In this document: one piece after another, positions 35,203 to 42,414 of the stretch
How positions within the stretch are numbered: the stretch's first letter is position 1
Layout: each line of letters starts with the position of its first letter
NCBI GenBank assembly: GCA_022340665.1
Contig: JAJDNM010000125.1
Location: forward strand, 92,829-148,550
DNA length: 55,722 bases
Direction of reading: 5' to 3'
From: Acidobacteriota bacterium
Lineage (GTDB): Bacteria > Acidobacteriota > Thermoanaerobaculia > Thermoanaerobaculales > Sulfomarinibacteraceae
The notes under the pieces: model-generated
Database searches by the model: none
The model's input: the letters and a program-made list of their open reading frames with translations, nothing else
What the model was told of the DNA's origin: nothing
Program-made: the position numbers and the translations under genes

Positions 35203-35901
35203 ATGAAACCTACAGGATCCGTCGCAGCAATCTTCGAACGGCAGTGGCTGCACATCCTGTTTCTGGTCATCGCCCTGCCAGTGCTGTGGCTGATGGCCAT
35301 GAACTGCGGCTGCTTCCATCGCGGCGAGCTGTGGGGTGTCAGCACCTGGAACTGGTTCTGGATCGCGATCGAGATCCCGATCTTGCATCAGGTCTTCGTC
35401 TGGTTCTGCTGGCGCACCGAGCTCCATCGGGGCCTCCTGAGCCGGCTTTTCGGCGAGCATGCGTTCGCGATCTATGCGGCGGTCTTTGCCATATTGCTAC
35501 TCGGCCGTTTGCTCGTGGTCACGGCCCTCGCCATCGCCTCGCAGGAGACTCTTCCCGTCAACCAGAATCTGCTCAAGGTCGCGGCCGTAGCCGTCGCCAC
35601 TCCAGTGGTCTACCTCGTGTACTCGGTGATCCGGTACTTCGGCATTCTGCGAGCGTTCGGCAAGGATCATTTCGACCGGAGCTACCGATCGCGGCCGCTT
35701 GTCCGCCGGGGAATCTTTCGTCTCACGTCCAACGGGATGTACACCTTTGGAATGTTGATTCTCTATGTTCCGGCTCTATGGTTGGCTTCCCGACCCGCGC
35801 TGGTGGCAGCGGTCTTCGCCCATCTCTATATCTGGGTCCACTTCGTCACGACCGAGTTGCCGGACATGCGGCGCATCTACCGCGACCCACCACCTCCGTG
35901 A
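35203..35901 (+). CDS. PEMT/ICMT-like integral membrane methyltransferase
   Basis: The 232-residue protein has about five hydrophobic helices. Its C-terminal third (SRPLVRRGIFRLTSNGMYTFGMLILY ... HLYIWVHFVTTELPDMRRIYR, shown in parts) resembles the SAM-binding end of phospholipid and isoprenylcysteine methyltransferases, where G-Y/F-R-x-x-R-H-P-x-Y is followed by a conserved Glu and final Tyr. The RHP part is changed to TSN here, so activity is uncertain. An earlier GTG at 35155 exists, but the ATG at 35203 avoids translating the operator-like repeats. The stop overlaps the next gene (GTGA). Confidence 0.7.
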   Translation: MKPTGSVAAIFERQWLHILFLVIALPVLWLMAMNCGCFHRGELWGVSTWNWFWIAIEIPILHQVFVWFCWRTELHRGLLSRLFGEHAFAIYAAVFAILLLGRLLVVTALAIASQETLPVNQNLLKVAAVAVATPVVYLVYSVIRYFGILRAFGKDHFDRSYRSRPLVRRGIFRLTSNGMYTFGMLILYVPALWLASRPALVAAVFAHLYIWVHFVTTELPDMRRIYRDPPPP

Positions 35902-37118
35902 CGGCAACGATCGACGTCCGCAGAGCGCGCCGATTGGCCCTGTGCCGCGCCGGGCTGCTCAAGCCGGAGTGGACCGGCATGCCGCGACGTGCTTCCGGGC
36001 GCGGCAAGCGGGCGCGGGAGGCGGCCCGTCGGATCATCGCCCGATTTGGCTACCTCCAGCTCGATACCGTATCGGTCGCCGGCGCGCGCAGCCACTCGAT
36101 CGTGCTCCACTCGAGACTCGAGGCGTTCGAGACCCCTTTCGCGGAGGAGCTGCTCCAACCCGGCGCGCCCATCTTCGAGTACTGGGGGCACGAGGCGAGC
36201 TGGATTCCGATCGAGCTCTACCCGACGTTCGGCTTCCGCCGCGACGAGTTCGCACGCACTCCGCCGTGGTGGGGCGACCTGGTCGGCGACAATCCCGAGG
36301 TGGCCGAGGATCTCAGGCGCCGTATCCGAGAAGAAGGGCCACTTCGCTCCCTCGAAATGGAGGGGTGCGGCGGCCAGGGTTGGTGGGACCTCAAGTTGGC
36401 CAAGAAGGTCGCTTGGGCGATGTGGTCCTCGGGTGAGCTCGCGATTCGCGAACGAGTGAACTTCCAACGCACCTATGATTTCGCCGAAAGGGTGGTTCCG
36501 GAACGCTGGCGCCGGCAGAGGGTGAACAAAGAGACGGCGATCGAAATCCTCGTTCTCCGCGCCCTCGCCGGCCACGGCTGGGCAGCGACCGGTACGATCG
36601 CCCAGACCTTTCGGCTCCCCCAGAAGGACGTCGTCCCGGCCCTCGAGCGACTTGTCTCCTCGGGCGACGTGGTTCGGTGCGCCGTGCAGGTGGACCACGG
36701 ACGAGCGAGTCGCGGATGGATTCGGCCCGCCGATCTCGAGCTCGCCTCGAGGTTGGAAACTGTCCGTCCGCGAAAGGACCGCGGAGTTCTGCTCTCACCT
36801 TTCGACCCGGTCCTCTGGGACCGCAAACGCGTCCAATTGCTCTTCAGTTTCCACCAGATGCTCGAGATCTTCAAACCGGCCGCCAAGAGGATCTACGGCT
36901 ACTACTGTCTTCCGGTGCTGGCCGGGGAACGCCTGGTCGCGCGCTACGACCTGAAAGCGAAGCGCAAGGAAGGAACGCTCGAAATCCTGTCCCTGCATTA
37001 CGAAGGCGACGATCCAGCCAAACCGGCCACGCCAGACGCCGGCGAAGCTGCGCGCACCGCGCTCGACCGGTATGCACAATCTGTCGGTCTGGAGGTCGGG
37101 TCCTCGACTCCGCAATGA
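35898..37118 (+). CDS. YcaQ/AlkZ-like winged-helix DNA glycosylase
   Basis: The 406-residue protein belongs to the HTH_42 (DUF1006) family, whose characterised members are DNA glycosylases that unhook interstrand cross-links or remove bulky alkyl lesions. The catalytic Q-hydrophobic-D motif is visible as QLD (54-56) in RFGYLQLDTVSVAGARSHS. Other family phrases are YWGHEASWIP, FQRTYDFAERVVPE and LLSPFDPVLWDRKR. The GTG start at 35898 overlaps the methyltransferase stop; the long upstream frame reads through the previous gene and is false. Family length is about 400, as here. Confidence 0.9.
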   Translation: MTATIDVRRARRLALCRAGLLKPEWTGMPRRASGRGKRAREAARRIIARFGYLQLDTVSVAGARSHSIVLHSRLEAFETPFAEELLQPGAPIFEYWGHEASWIPIELYPTFGFRRDEFARTPPWWGDLVGDNPEVAEDLRRRIREEGPLRSLEMEGCGGQGWWDLKLAKKVAWAMWSSGELAIRERVNFQRTYDFAERVVPERWRRQRVNKETAIEILVLRALAGHGWAATGTIAQTFRLPQKDVVPALERLVSSGDVVRCAVQVDHGRASRGWIRPADLELASRLETVRPRKDRGVLLSPFDPVLWDRKRVQLLFSFHQMLEIFKPAAKRIYGYYCLPVLAGERLVARYDLKAKRKEGTLEILSLHYEGDDPAKPATPDAGEAARTALDRYAQSVGLEVGSSTPQ

Positions 37119-37184
37119 CCCTCCCGCACGCTTTTCGATCGATGAGGCTTCGCCCGGCTGCCGCCAACCTTGTCGATGAACGAC

Positions 37185-38408
37185 TCAGCTCCCGATTGAG
37201 CTCGACCAGCGGCCGGCATCGCCCGATTCGAAGGGGTCGGTGAATATCGAGCTCGGGCTGACGAATCTGTAAAGTGTGCCGTCGTCGACGTCGGTCAGGT
37301 AGAGTTCCCCCCCGTCGTCTTCACCAAAGGACGAAAGCCCGAAGCCAATTGCCGTCCAATCGTTCGCCAACCACCCGCCAGAGTCCTCGGCGAACCAGAT
37401 CCTCCCCGAACAGTAGTCGCCGAACACGTACATTCCGTGGAGGCCCGGAATATCTCCGCGGTAGACGAAGCCGCCGGTCACCGAACATTCCGGTGAATGC
37501 CCGTAAACCAGGATCGGCGGGGTCAGCGGTTGCCCGTCGCAGGGGTTGAAGTTCGGCGTTTGATCTCCCTCCATGCAACTCCAACCGTAGTTCTCCCCGC
37601 CTCCGCTCGCGGCCGGCTGGAGGTCCACCTCCTCCACGTTGTTCTGTCCGACATCTCCGATATAGAGGTCGCCTGTTGAGCGATCGAAGCTCATCCGCCA
37701 CGGGTTCCGCAGGCCGTACGCCCAGATCTCGTCGAGCGCATTCACGTCGCCGACGAACGGATTGTCCGGCGGAATGCCGTAGAGGCCGCCCGATGTGACA
37801 TCGATCCGCAGAATCTTTCCAAGCAATGTGTCCAGGCTCTGGGCGCGATCGAAGGGGTCACCGGAGCCCCCGCCGTCCCCGGTTGCGACGTACAGGTAGC
37901 CGTCGGGTCCGAATCGGATGTCACCACCGTTGTGGTTGTTGGCGTCCTGAGCGAACGAGAGCAGGACCGTCTCGCTGGCCGCATCGGCGACGTTTGCGTT
38001 GGTTCCGGAGACCTCGAAGCGGGATATCCGCGTCACATCGGATCCCGGACCAGGGTCATGGGTGTAGTTGACGTAGAAATACCCGTTGCTAGCGAAGTCC
38101 GGATCGAACGCGAGACCGAGGAGCCCCTGCTCATTGGTAGATGAGTCGACCTTGGAGGTGATGTCGAGAAAGGTCCCAATTCCGACGATTTCAATCGTGC
38201 CGTCTTGCTCGACCACGAAAAGCCTCCCCGAACCGTCTCCAGCTCCGGTCACCCCGACCGGTCGATTGAAGCCGCTATCCACCAGCTGCAGACCAAGATC
38301 GTCGGGTGGATCACCGCCATAGAGGTATCCCGTCCCTCCGGTCACGGCACAGGCGGATGCCGCCAACACGAGGGCGACTCGATACCCGTTCCGAAATCGC
38401 TTCGGCAT
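37185..38408 (-). CDS. Secreted PQQ-type sugar dehydrogenase (glucose/sorbosone family)
   Basis: The 407-residue protein has a signal peptide (to about residue 24, ASACAVTGG with a possible lipoprotein Cys) and a six-bladed propeller of the soluble glucose/sorbosone dehydrogenase family: NRPVGVTGAGDGSGRLFVVEQDG in parts, NNHNGGDIRFGPDGYLYVATGDGG, GLRNPWRMSFD, GENYGWSCMEG, and a YLTDVDDGTLYR end. The first-blade and NHNGG histidines match PQQ-contacting residues. The last 20 residues (IFTDPFESGDAGRWSSSIGS) form a detached tail of the FESGD type. GAGGTGAAG precedes the ATG. Cofactor and substrate are inferred from the family. Confidence 0.9.
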   Translation of the reverse strand: MPKRFRNGYRVALVLAASACAVTGGTGYLYGGDPPDDLGLQLVDSGFNRPVGVTGAGDGSGRLFVVEQDGTIEIVGIGTFLDITSKVDSSTNEQGLLGLAFDPDFASNGYFYVNYTHDPGPGSDVTRISRFEVSGTNANVADAASETVLLSFAQDANNHNGGDIRFGPDGYLYVATGDGGGSGDPFDRAQSLDTLLGKILRIDVTSGGLYGIPPDNPFVGDVNALDEIWAYGLRNPWRMSFDRSTGDLYIGDVGQNNVEEVDLQPAASGGGENYGWSCMEGDQTPNFNPCDGQPLTPPILVYGHSPECSVTGGFVYRGDIPGLHGMYVFGDYCSGRIWFAEDSGGWLANDWTAIGFGLSSFGEDDGGELYLTDVDDGTLYRFVSPSSIFTDPFESGDAGRWSSSIGS

Positions 38409-38432
38409 TCTTCACCTCCTACTCAAGAGGTA

Positions 38433-38455
38433 GAATTGAAATCGGATATCAATTC
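38433..38455. promoter_or_regulatory. Inverted repeat in the divergent dehydrogenase/K+ channel gap
   Basis: GAATTGA (38433-38439) and TCAATTC (38449-38455) are exact reverse complements around a 9-bp spacer, 25 nt upstream of the dehydrogenase start. The size suits a dimeric repressor. Confidence 0.4.
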
Positions 38456-38542
38456 ATTCCGGCGCGGCGGCCCGAATCGCCATCTCCTCCGCTCGCCATC
38501 TGCGCAGCCGGAGGGGAGTGCGGGTTAGAATCAATCCACGAG

Positions 38543-39355
38543 ATGAACGCAGCATCGATGACCCGCAAAGACCGCCTCCACGAGATCATCTTCGAGGCCG
38601 ACACGCCGGCCGGCAAGGCCTTCGACGTCGCGCTGCTATTGCTCATCATCTTGAGCGTGATCTCGGTCATGCTCGAAAGCGTGCCCTCGGTTGCGGCCCG
38701 ATACGGCCCCCAACTGCGCGCCTTCGAATGGATCGTCACTGTTTTGTTTACAATCGAGTACCTGCTGCGGCTGTACTGCGTCGGCAAACCCTGGCGGTAC
38801 GCCCGAAGCTTCTTCGGAATCGTCGACCTCCTGGCGATCCTCCCGAGCTACCTCAGCCTCATCATCCCGGGCGCCCAATCACTCCTGGTGATCCGCGCCC
38901 TCCGACTTCTTCGCGTCTTCAGGGTGCTCAAGCTCGCGCACTTCGTGGGCGAGGCCAAGGATCTCACCGCCGCCCTGCGCGCAAGCGCACGTAAAATCAT
39001 CGTGTTCCTCGGCGCTGTCCTGACCATCGTCATCATCGTCGGATCGATGATGTACCTCATCGAAGGCGAGGCCAACGGATTCGTCAGCATCCCGACCTCG
39101 ATTTACTGGGCCATCGTCACCATGACTACCGTCGGCTACGGTGACATTGCCCCGCAAACCCCTCTCGGCAAGATCCTCGCGTCGATCATCATGATCATGG
39201 GATACGGCATCATCGCGGTGCCGACGGGCATCGTGTCGGTAGAACTCGCAGGCGCGGTCAGGGGCAAGGTGTCCACCCAAGCCTGCCCCGACTGCGGGGC
39301 GGGCCAACACGACAGCGACGCGGTGCACTGCAAGTTCTGCGGCGCGAGGCTCTGA
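38543..39355 (+). CDS. Voltage-gated potassium channel with C-terminal zinc ribbon
   Basis: The 270-residue protein has six transmembrane helices. S4 is RALRLLRVFRVLK with regularly spaced Arg, and the pore carries the selectivity filter TTVGYGDI. Length and layout match prokaryotic Kv channels. After S6 the protein ends in a short zinc ribbon, CPDCG...CKFCG, in place of a tetramerisation or RCK domain. It conducts K+ across the inner membrane. ATG at 38543 is chosen; an in-frame ATG at 38558 would lose five residues and is equally possible, since neither has a strong ribosome site. Confidence 0.93.
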   Translation: MNAASMTRKDRLHEIIFEADTPAGKAFDVALLLLIILSVISVMLESVPSVAARYGPQLRAFEWIVTVLFTIEYLLRLYCVGKPWRYARSFFGIVDLLAILPSYLSLIIPGAQSLLVIRALRLLRVFRVLKLAHFVGEAKDLTAALRASARKIIVFLGAVLTIVIIVGSMMYLIEGEANGFVSIPTSIYWAIVTMTTVGYGDIAPQTPLGKILASIIMIMGYGIIAVPTGIVSVELAGAVRGKVSTQACPDCGAGQHDSDAVHCKFCGARL

Positions 39356-39492
39356 CGCCCCTGCGATGAGAAAGGGCGGCCCCTTCCGCGCGTTGTCTGA
39401 AACAAACTTTCTCGTGAATGCCGTGATCGGAGGCCTTCTCACCTTGCACGTGATTATAAGGAGAGGGTTGCCACAGTGAAAGGAGTCGCATC

Positions 39493-39771
39493 ATGAGATA
39501 CATGCTGTGCCGCAACCGCGTGCGGGACTATCGCACATGGCGAGAGGTATTCGACTCGCACGCCGCCGTCCAGCGAGAAGCCGGAATGAGAGTCGTCCAC
39601 ATCTGGCGGGCGGTCGACGAGCCGAACAATGTCTTCTTTCTCTTCGAAATAGACGACATCGAGGCGGTGCATGCGTTCATGAGTGAGCCCGCAGCCGCTC
39701 AGGGCCGTACGGACGCCGGTGTCGTTGATGGCGAATACCATTTCCTCGAGTCTGGAGGAGAGGTTCCGTGA
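39493..39771 (+). CDS. Small dimeric alpha/beta-barrel-like protein (92 aa)
   Basis: The 92-residue protein reads like a ferredoxin-like ABM/EthD-type stress protein: MRYMLCRNRVRDYRTWREVFDSH, then a VVHIWRAVDEPNNVFFLFEIDD strand pair, then an AVHAFMSEP helix. Such proteins often form dimers; monooxygenase activity is not implied. GAAAGGAG precedes the ATG. The stop overlaps the GTG start of the cupin gene, so the two are coupled and may act on one substrate or stress. Confidence 0.75.
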   Translation: MRYMLCRNRVRDYRTWREVFDSHAAVQREAGMRVVHIWRAVDEPNNVFFLFEIDDIEAVHAFMSEPAAAQGRTDAGVVDGEYHFLESGGEVP

Positions 39772-40136
39772 AGATCGACGCCCGGTCCGTCACGCCGTTC
39801 AACTTCGAGGGCCTCGAGATCCGCGATTACACGGGCGACCGGAGCTGCGCCTCGTCGGTGGCCGAGATCACGGTCCCTGCCGGCACCCGGCACCGACGTG
39901 CGTGGTCGAAGAGATCGGACAAGTTCTATTTCGGGCTGCAGGGAACGCTTGCGTTCCGAGTCGAAGACCAGACCGTCCGCCTCGCCGCCGGCGATCTCTG
40001 TGTCGTCCGCAAGGGAGAGAAGTTCAGCTACCAGAATGAAAACGACGAGCCAGCCCGGATACTCCTCGTCCACACGCCGAGCTTCGACCTCGAGCAAGAG
40101 GTATTCGAGGAGGAACCAGGCTCGAGATCCGAGTGA
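39768..40136 (+). CDS. Single-domain cupin
   Basis: The 122-residue protein is a small cupin barrel. Motif 1 is degenerate (VPAGTRHRRAWSKRSDKFYFGLQG, quoted in part: HRRAWSK then G-L-Q-G) and motif 2 is AAGDLCVVRKGEKFSYQN. Only one or two of the usual His ligands are present, so metal binding is uncertain. The GTG start lies in GTGA overlapping the previous stop. It may be a sensor or a small dioxygenase; the sequence does not decide. Confidence 0.82.
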   Translation: MKIDARSVTPFNFEGLEIRDYTGDRSCASSVAEITVPAGTRHRRAWSKRSDKFYFGLQGTLAFRVEDQTVRLAAGDLCVVRKGEKFSYQNENDEPARILLVHTPSFDLEQEVFEEEPGSRSE

Positions 40137-40170
40137 ACGAGCCAATTGCTGCCGATCAACGGAGGGTCAA

Positions 40171-40647
40171 TTGAGGATCGAATATCAACCGATTGGATTC
40201 GTTCGCAGCCCGCACCAAACCGCCTGCGGAACCCCGATTCAGCCGTCGCGTGCTCAAGGCATCGAGGGCTCGGTCGAGATTGCGGAACAGTATGTCGACG
40301 GGCTGGCCGACCTCGACGGCTTCTCGCACATCATTCTGATCTGTCATCTCCACAAGGCCTCTTCATTCAAGCTCAAGGTCGTACCGTACCTGGACACCGA
40401 ACTGCGCGGCCTCTTCGCCACCCGCGCTCCGTCACGACCCAACCCGATCGGGCTCTCCATCGTACGACTGCTGGGAATCGAAGGCTCCACCCTGCGGATC
40501 GAGGGCGTCGATCTCCTCGACGGCACGCCCGTGCTCGACGTCAAGCCCTTCGTCAGAGAATTCGACGGCGAAACCGAGATCCGTTGCGGATGGCTGGACG
40601 AAGTCAAAAACCGAAGGGCGGTCGCGGACGAGAGATTTGAAAAATAG
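40171..40647 (+). CDS. TrmO/TsaA-like tRNA (adenine-N6)-methyltransferase
   Basis: The 158-residue protein matches the TsaA/VirR/TrmO family, which methylates t6A37 in certain tRNAs using SAM. Family phrases are PIGFVRSPHQTACGTPIQP, the ATRAPSRPNPIGLSIVRL block and LLDGTPVLDVKPFV. The E. coli enzyme has an extra C-terminal domain that is absent here, as in many shorter homologues. The start is TTG at 40171, chosen because GGAGGG lies five bases upstream and the preceding in-frame sequence overlaps the cupin gene. Confidence 0.88.
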   Translation: MRIEYQPIGFVRSPHQTACGTPIQPSRAQGIEGSVEIAEQYVDGLADLDGFSHIILICHLHKASSFKLKVVPYLDTELRGLFATRAPSRPNPIGLSIVRLLGIEGSTLRIEGVDLLDGTPVLDVKPFVREFDGETEIRCGWLDEVKNRRAVADERFEK

Positions 40648-40683
40648 ACTGCCCTCGACGCGAAACGCGGTAGGATCGCTCCC

Positions 40684-41160
40684 ATGAAGAACGACGCGAT
40701 ACAGGACCACTACCCCGACGACCTCGCCCACTGTTACGGTTGCGGTCGGCTCAACCAACGCGGCCACCGGATCAAGAGTTACTGGGAAGGAGACGAGACG
40801 GTCGCCCACTTCACACCCGAGCCGTACCACATTGCGATACCGGGCTATGTCTACGGCGGTCTCATCGCCTCGCTGATCGACTGCCACGGCACCGGCACGG
40901 CTGCTGCTGCCGCCTATCGCGAGGCCGGCCGGCCCTGGGATTCGGAGCCGCCATTCCGATTCGTCACGGCCTCGTTGCAGGTCGACTACCTGCGCCCCAC
41001 CCCGCTCGGTGTCCCTCTCGAGATTCGCGGAACGGTCGAAGAAATTTCGGGTCGGAAGGTGATCGTCGCGGCCACCGTGTCGGCTGAGGGCGAGGTCTGT
41101 GCCCGAGGCAGGGTCATCGCGGTGCAGATGCCGGAAGATCTGATGGCGAAGCGTAGTTGA
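40684..41160 (+). CDS. PaaI-like hotdog-fold thioesterase
   Basis: The 158-residue protein has the hotdog layout: an N-terminal CYGCGRLNQRG segment (four-residue CxxC that may bind zinc or simply be structural), then PGYVYGGLIASLIDCHGTGTAAAA with the central helix Asp, then VTASLQVDYLRPTPLG and a VVAATV-like last strand. Relatives hydrolyse acyl-CoA thioesters; the acyl group is unknown. ATG follows a weak site. The nitrilase gene begins on its last base. Confidence 0.88.
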   Translation: MKNDAIQDHYPDDLAHCYGCGRLNQRGHRIKSYWEGDETVAHFTPEPYHIAIPGYVYGGLIASLIDCHGTGTAAAAAYREAGRPWDSEPPFRFVTASLQVDYLRPTPLGVPLEIRGTVEEISGRKVIVAATVSAEGEVCARGRVIAVQMPEDLMAKRS

Positions 41161-41933
41161 TGAAGATCACGGTCTGCGAACTGCCCAACGAGCCCTCAAA
41201 ATTCTCTGACGCATGGGCCAGCCTGGTGCAACACGTCGATGACAACCAGAGCGATCTGGTATTGCTGCCAGAGATGCCCTTCTATCGCTGGCTCGCCCAA
41301 TCGCGAGAGGTGGACCCGGTCGAGTGGCGGCGCGCAGTCGAAGCACACGAGGAGTGGATCGGGCGCCTGGGCGAGCTGCGGCCGGCAGCGGTCATCAGCA
41401 GCCGTCCAGTCGTCTCGGACGGTGCCAGACGGAACGCAGGCTTCTACTGGGAGCCGGGCGCCGGCGCCGTCGATGTGCACGAAAAGCGCTACCTTCCGGA
41501 TGAGCCCGGGTTCTGGGAGGCGTCCTGGTACGAGAGGGGTCCGGCTACATTCTCACTGGCCACGATCGCGGACGCGTCCGTCGGCTTCCTCATCTGCACC
41601 GAACTCTGGTTCTCCCACCACGCACGTGAGTACGGTGAGCAAGGCGCTCACATCATCGTCTGTCCCAGGGCAACACCGACGGCCAAGCTGTCGAAGTGGT
41701 TGGCCGGCGGTCAGACTGCGGCGGTGGTTTCGGGTGCCTTCTGTATCTCGTCAAACCTTGCCGGTCGGACGTCCGAGGGCGGAGATTTCGCCGGTGTAGG
41801 GTGGATCGCGGAACCGGATCAGGGGATCATCCTCGGCATGACATCAACCGACAACCCGTTCCTGACGCTCGACGTCGATCTGGCCGATGCAGTACGGGCG
41901 AAATCAACCTACCCGCGCTACGTCGAGGAGTGA
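41160..41933 (+). CDS. Carbon-nitrogen hydrolase (nitrilase superfamily)
   Basis: The 257-residue protein has the nitrilase Glu-Lys-Cys triad: Glu39 in LLPEMPF, Lys109 in VHEKRYLPDEPGFWE and Cys146 in LICTELWF. A second Glu typical of the family is near the Lys. It is a single-domain member that could be an amidase or N-carbamoylase; the substrate is not apparent. The ATG overlaps the thioesterase stop (TGATGA context); a TTG one codon earlier is possible. Co-translation with the thioesterase hints at a joint degradative step. Confidence 0.92.
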   Translation: MKITVCELPNEPSKFSDAWASLVQHVDDNQSDLVLLPEMPFYRWLAQSREVDPVEWRRAVEAHEEWIGRLGELRPAAVISSRPVVSDGARRNAGFYWEPGAGAVDVHEKRYLPDEPGFWEASWYERGPATFSLATIADASVGFLICTELWFSHHAREYGEQGAHIIVCPRATPTAKLSKWLAGGQTAAVVSGAFCISSNLAGRTSEGGDFAGVGWIAEPDQGIILGMTSTDNPFLTLDVDLADAVRAKSTYPRYVEE

Positions 41934-42037
41934 CTCGACCGGTCCAGATGCTCCCCAGGAACACTGTTTTCGTGGCATTTCACGATCCAGCACCTATATT
42001 GGTTTCAGCGGAGGTGTCTCCTCTGTTGGGGGTGGCG

Positions 42038-42358
42038 ATGCACGATGAGCTCAAGTTTCTGGGTCTGACTCCCCTCTTCGGCATCTGCGGCGCCGCGGCG
42101 ACCGCCCTCGCGTGGCAGATATTCGCGTTCACAATGCTTGACGCTGTGCCGGCACAACTCGCCGTGCTCTCGTGCATGATCGCCGGCCTCGGCGGCCCGG
42201 CTGCGGTCTGGTTCCTGGTGTGGATCGGAACCCGACGGCGGAATGATCGTTCCTATTCTGCCGTCCGGCAATCCGCGTCGGTCGGACTCGGCCTAGTTTT
42301 CGCGACCGAGGTTGGCTTCTACATCCCTCTTGGTTTTTTCGCGATCGCGTTCCATTAG
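42038..42358 (+). CDS. Small membrane protein, unknown (106 aa)
   Basis: The 106-residue protein has three hydrophobic helices (about residues 8-32, 40-64 and 82-104) separated by a short basic loop (GTRRRNDRSYSAVRQ). I recognise no family. The start at 42038 is chosen because the upstream frame overlaps the nitrilase gene; a GTG at 42032 is an alternative. It lies between nitrilase and recD2 with no obvious link to either. Confidence 0.6.
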   Translation: MHDELKFLGLTPLFGICGAAATALAWQIFAFTMLDAVPAQLAVLSCMIAGLGGPAAVWFLVWIGTRRRNDRSYSAVRQSASVGLGLVFATEVGFYIPLGFFAIAFH

Positions 42359-42414
42359 CTGAAATCCCTCGGCAGACGGTGATCACGACGGCAGTCTGCC
42401 GTACAATCCCTCGC

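Noticed and set aside
35244-35897. Long N-terminal extension of the YcaQ-like protein
   Set aside because: It lies out of frame inside the methyltransferase gene; the GTG at 35898 overlaps that gene's stop and fits family length.
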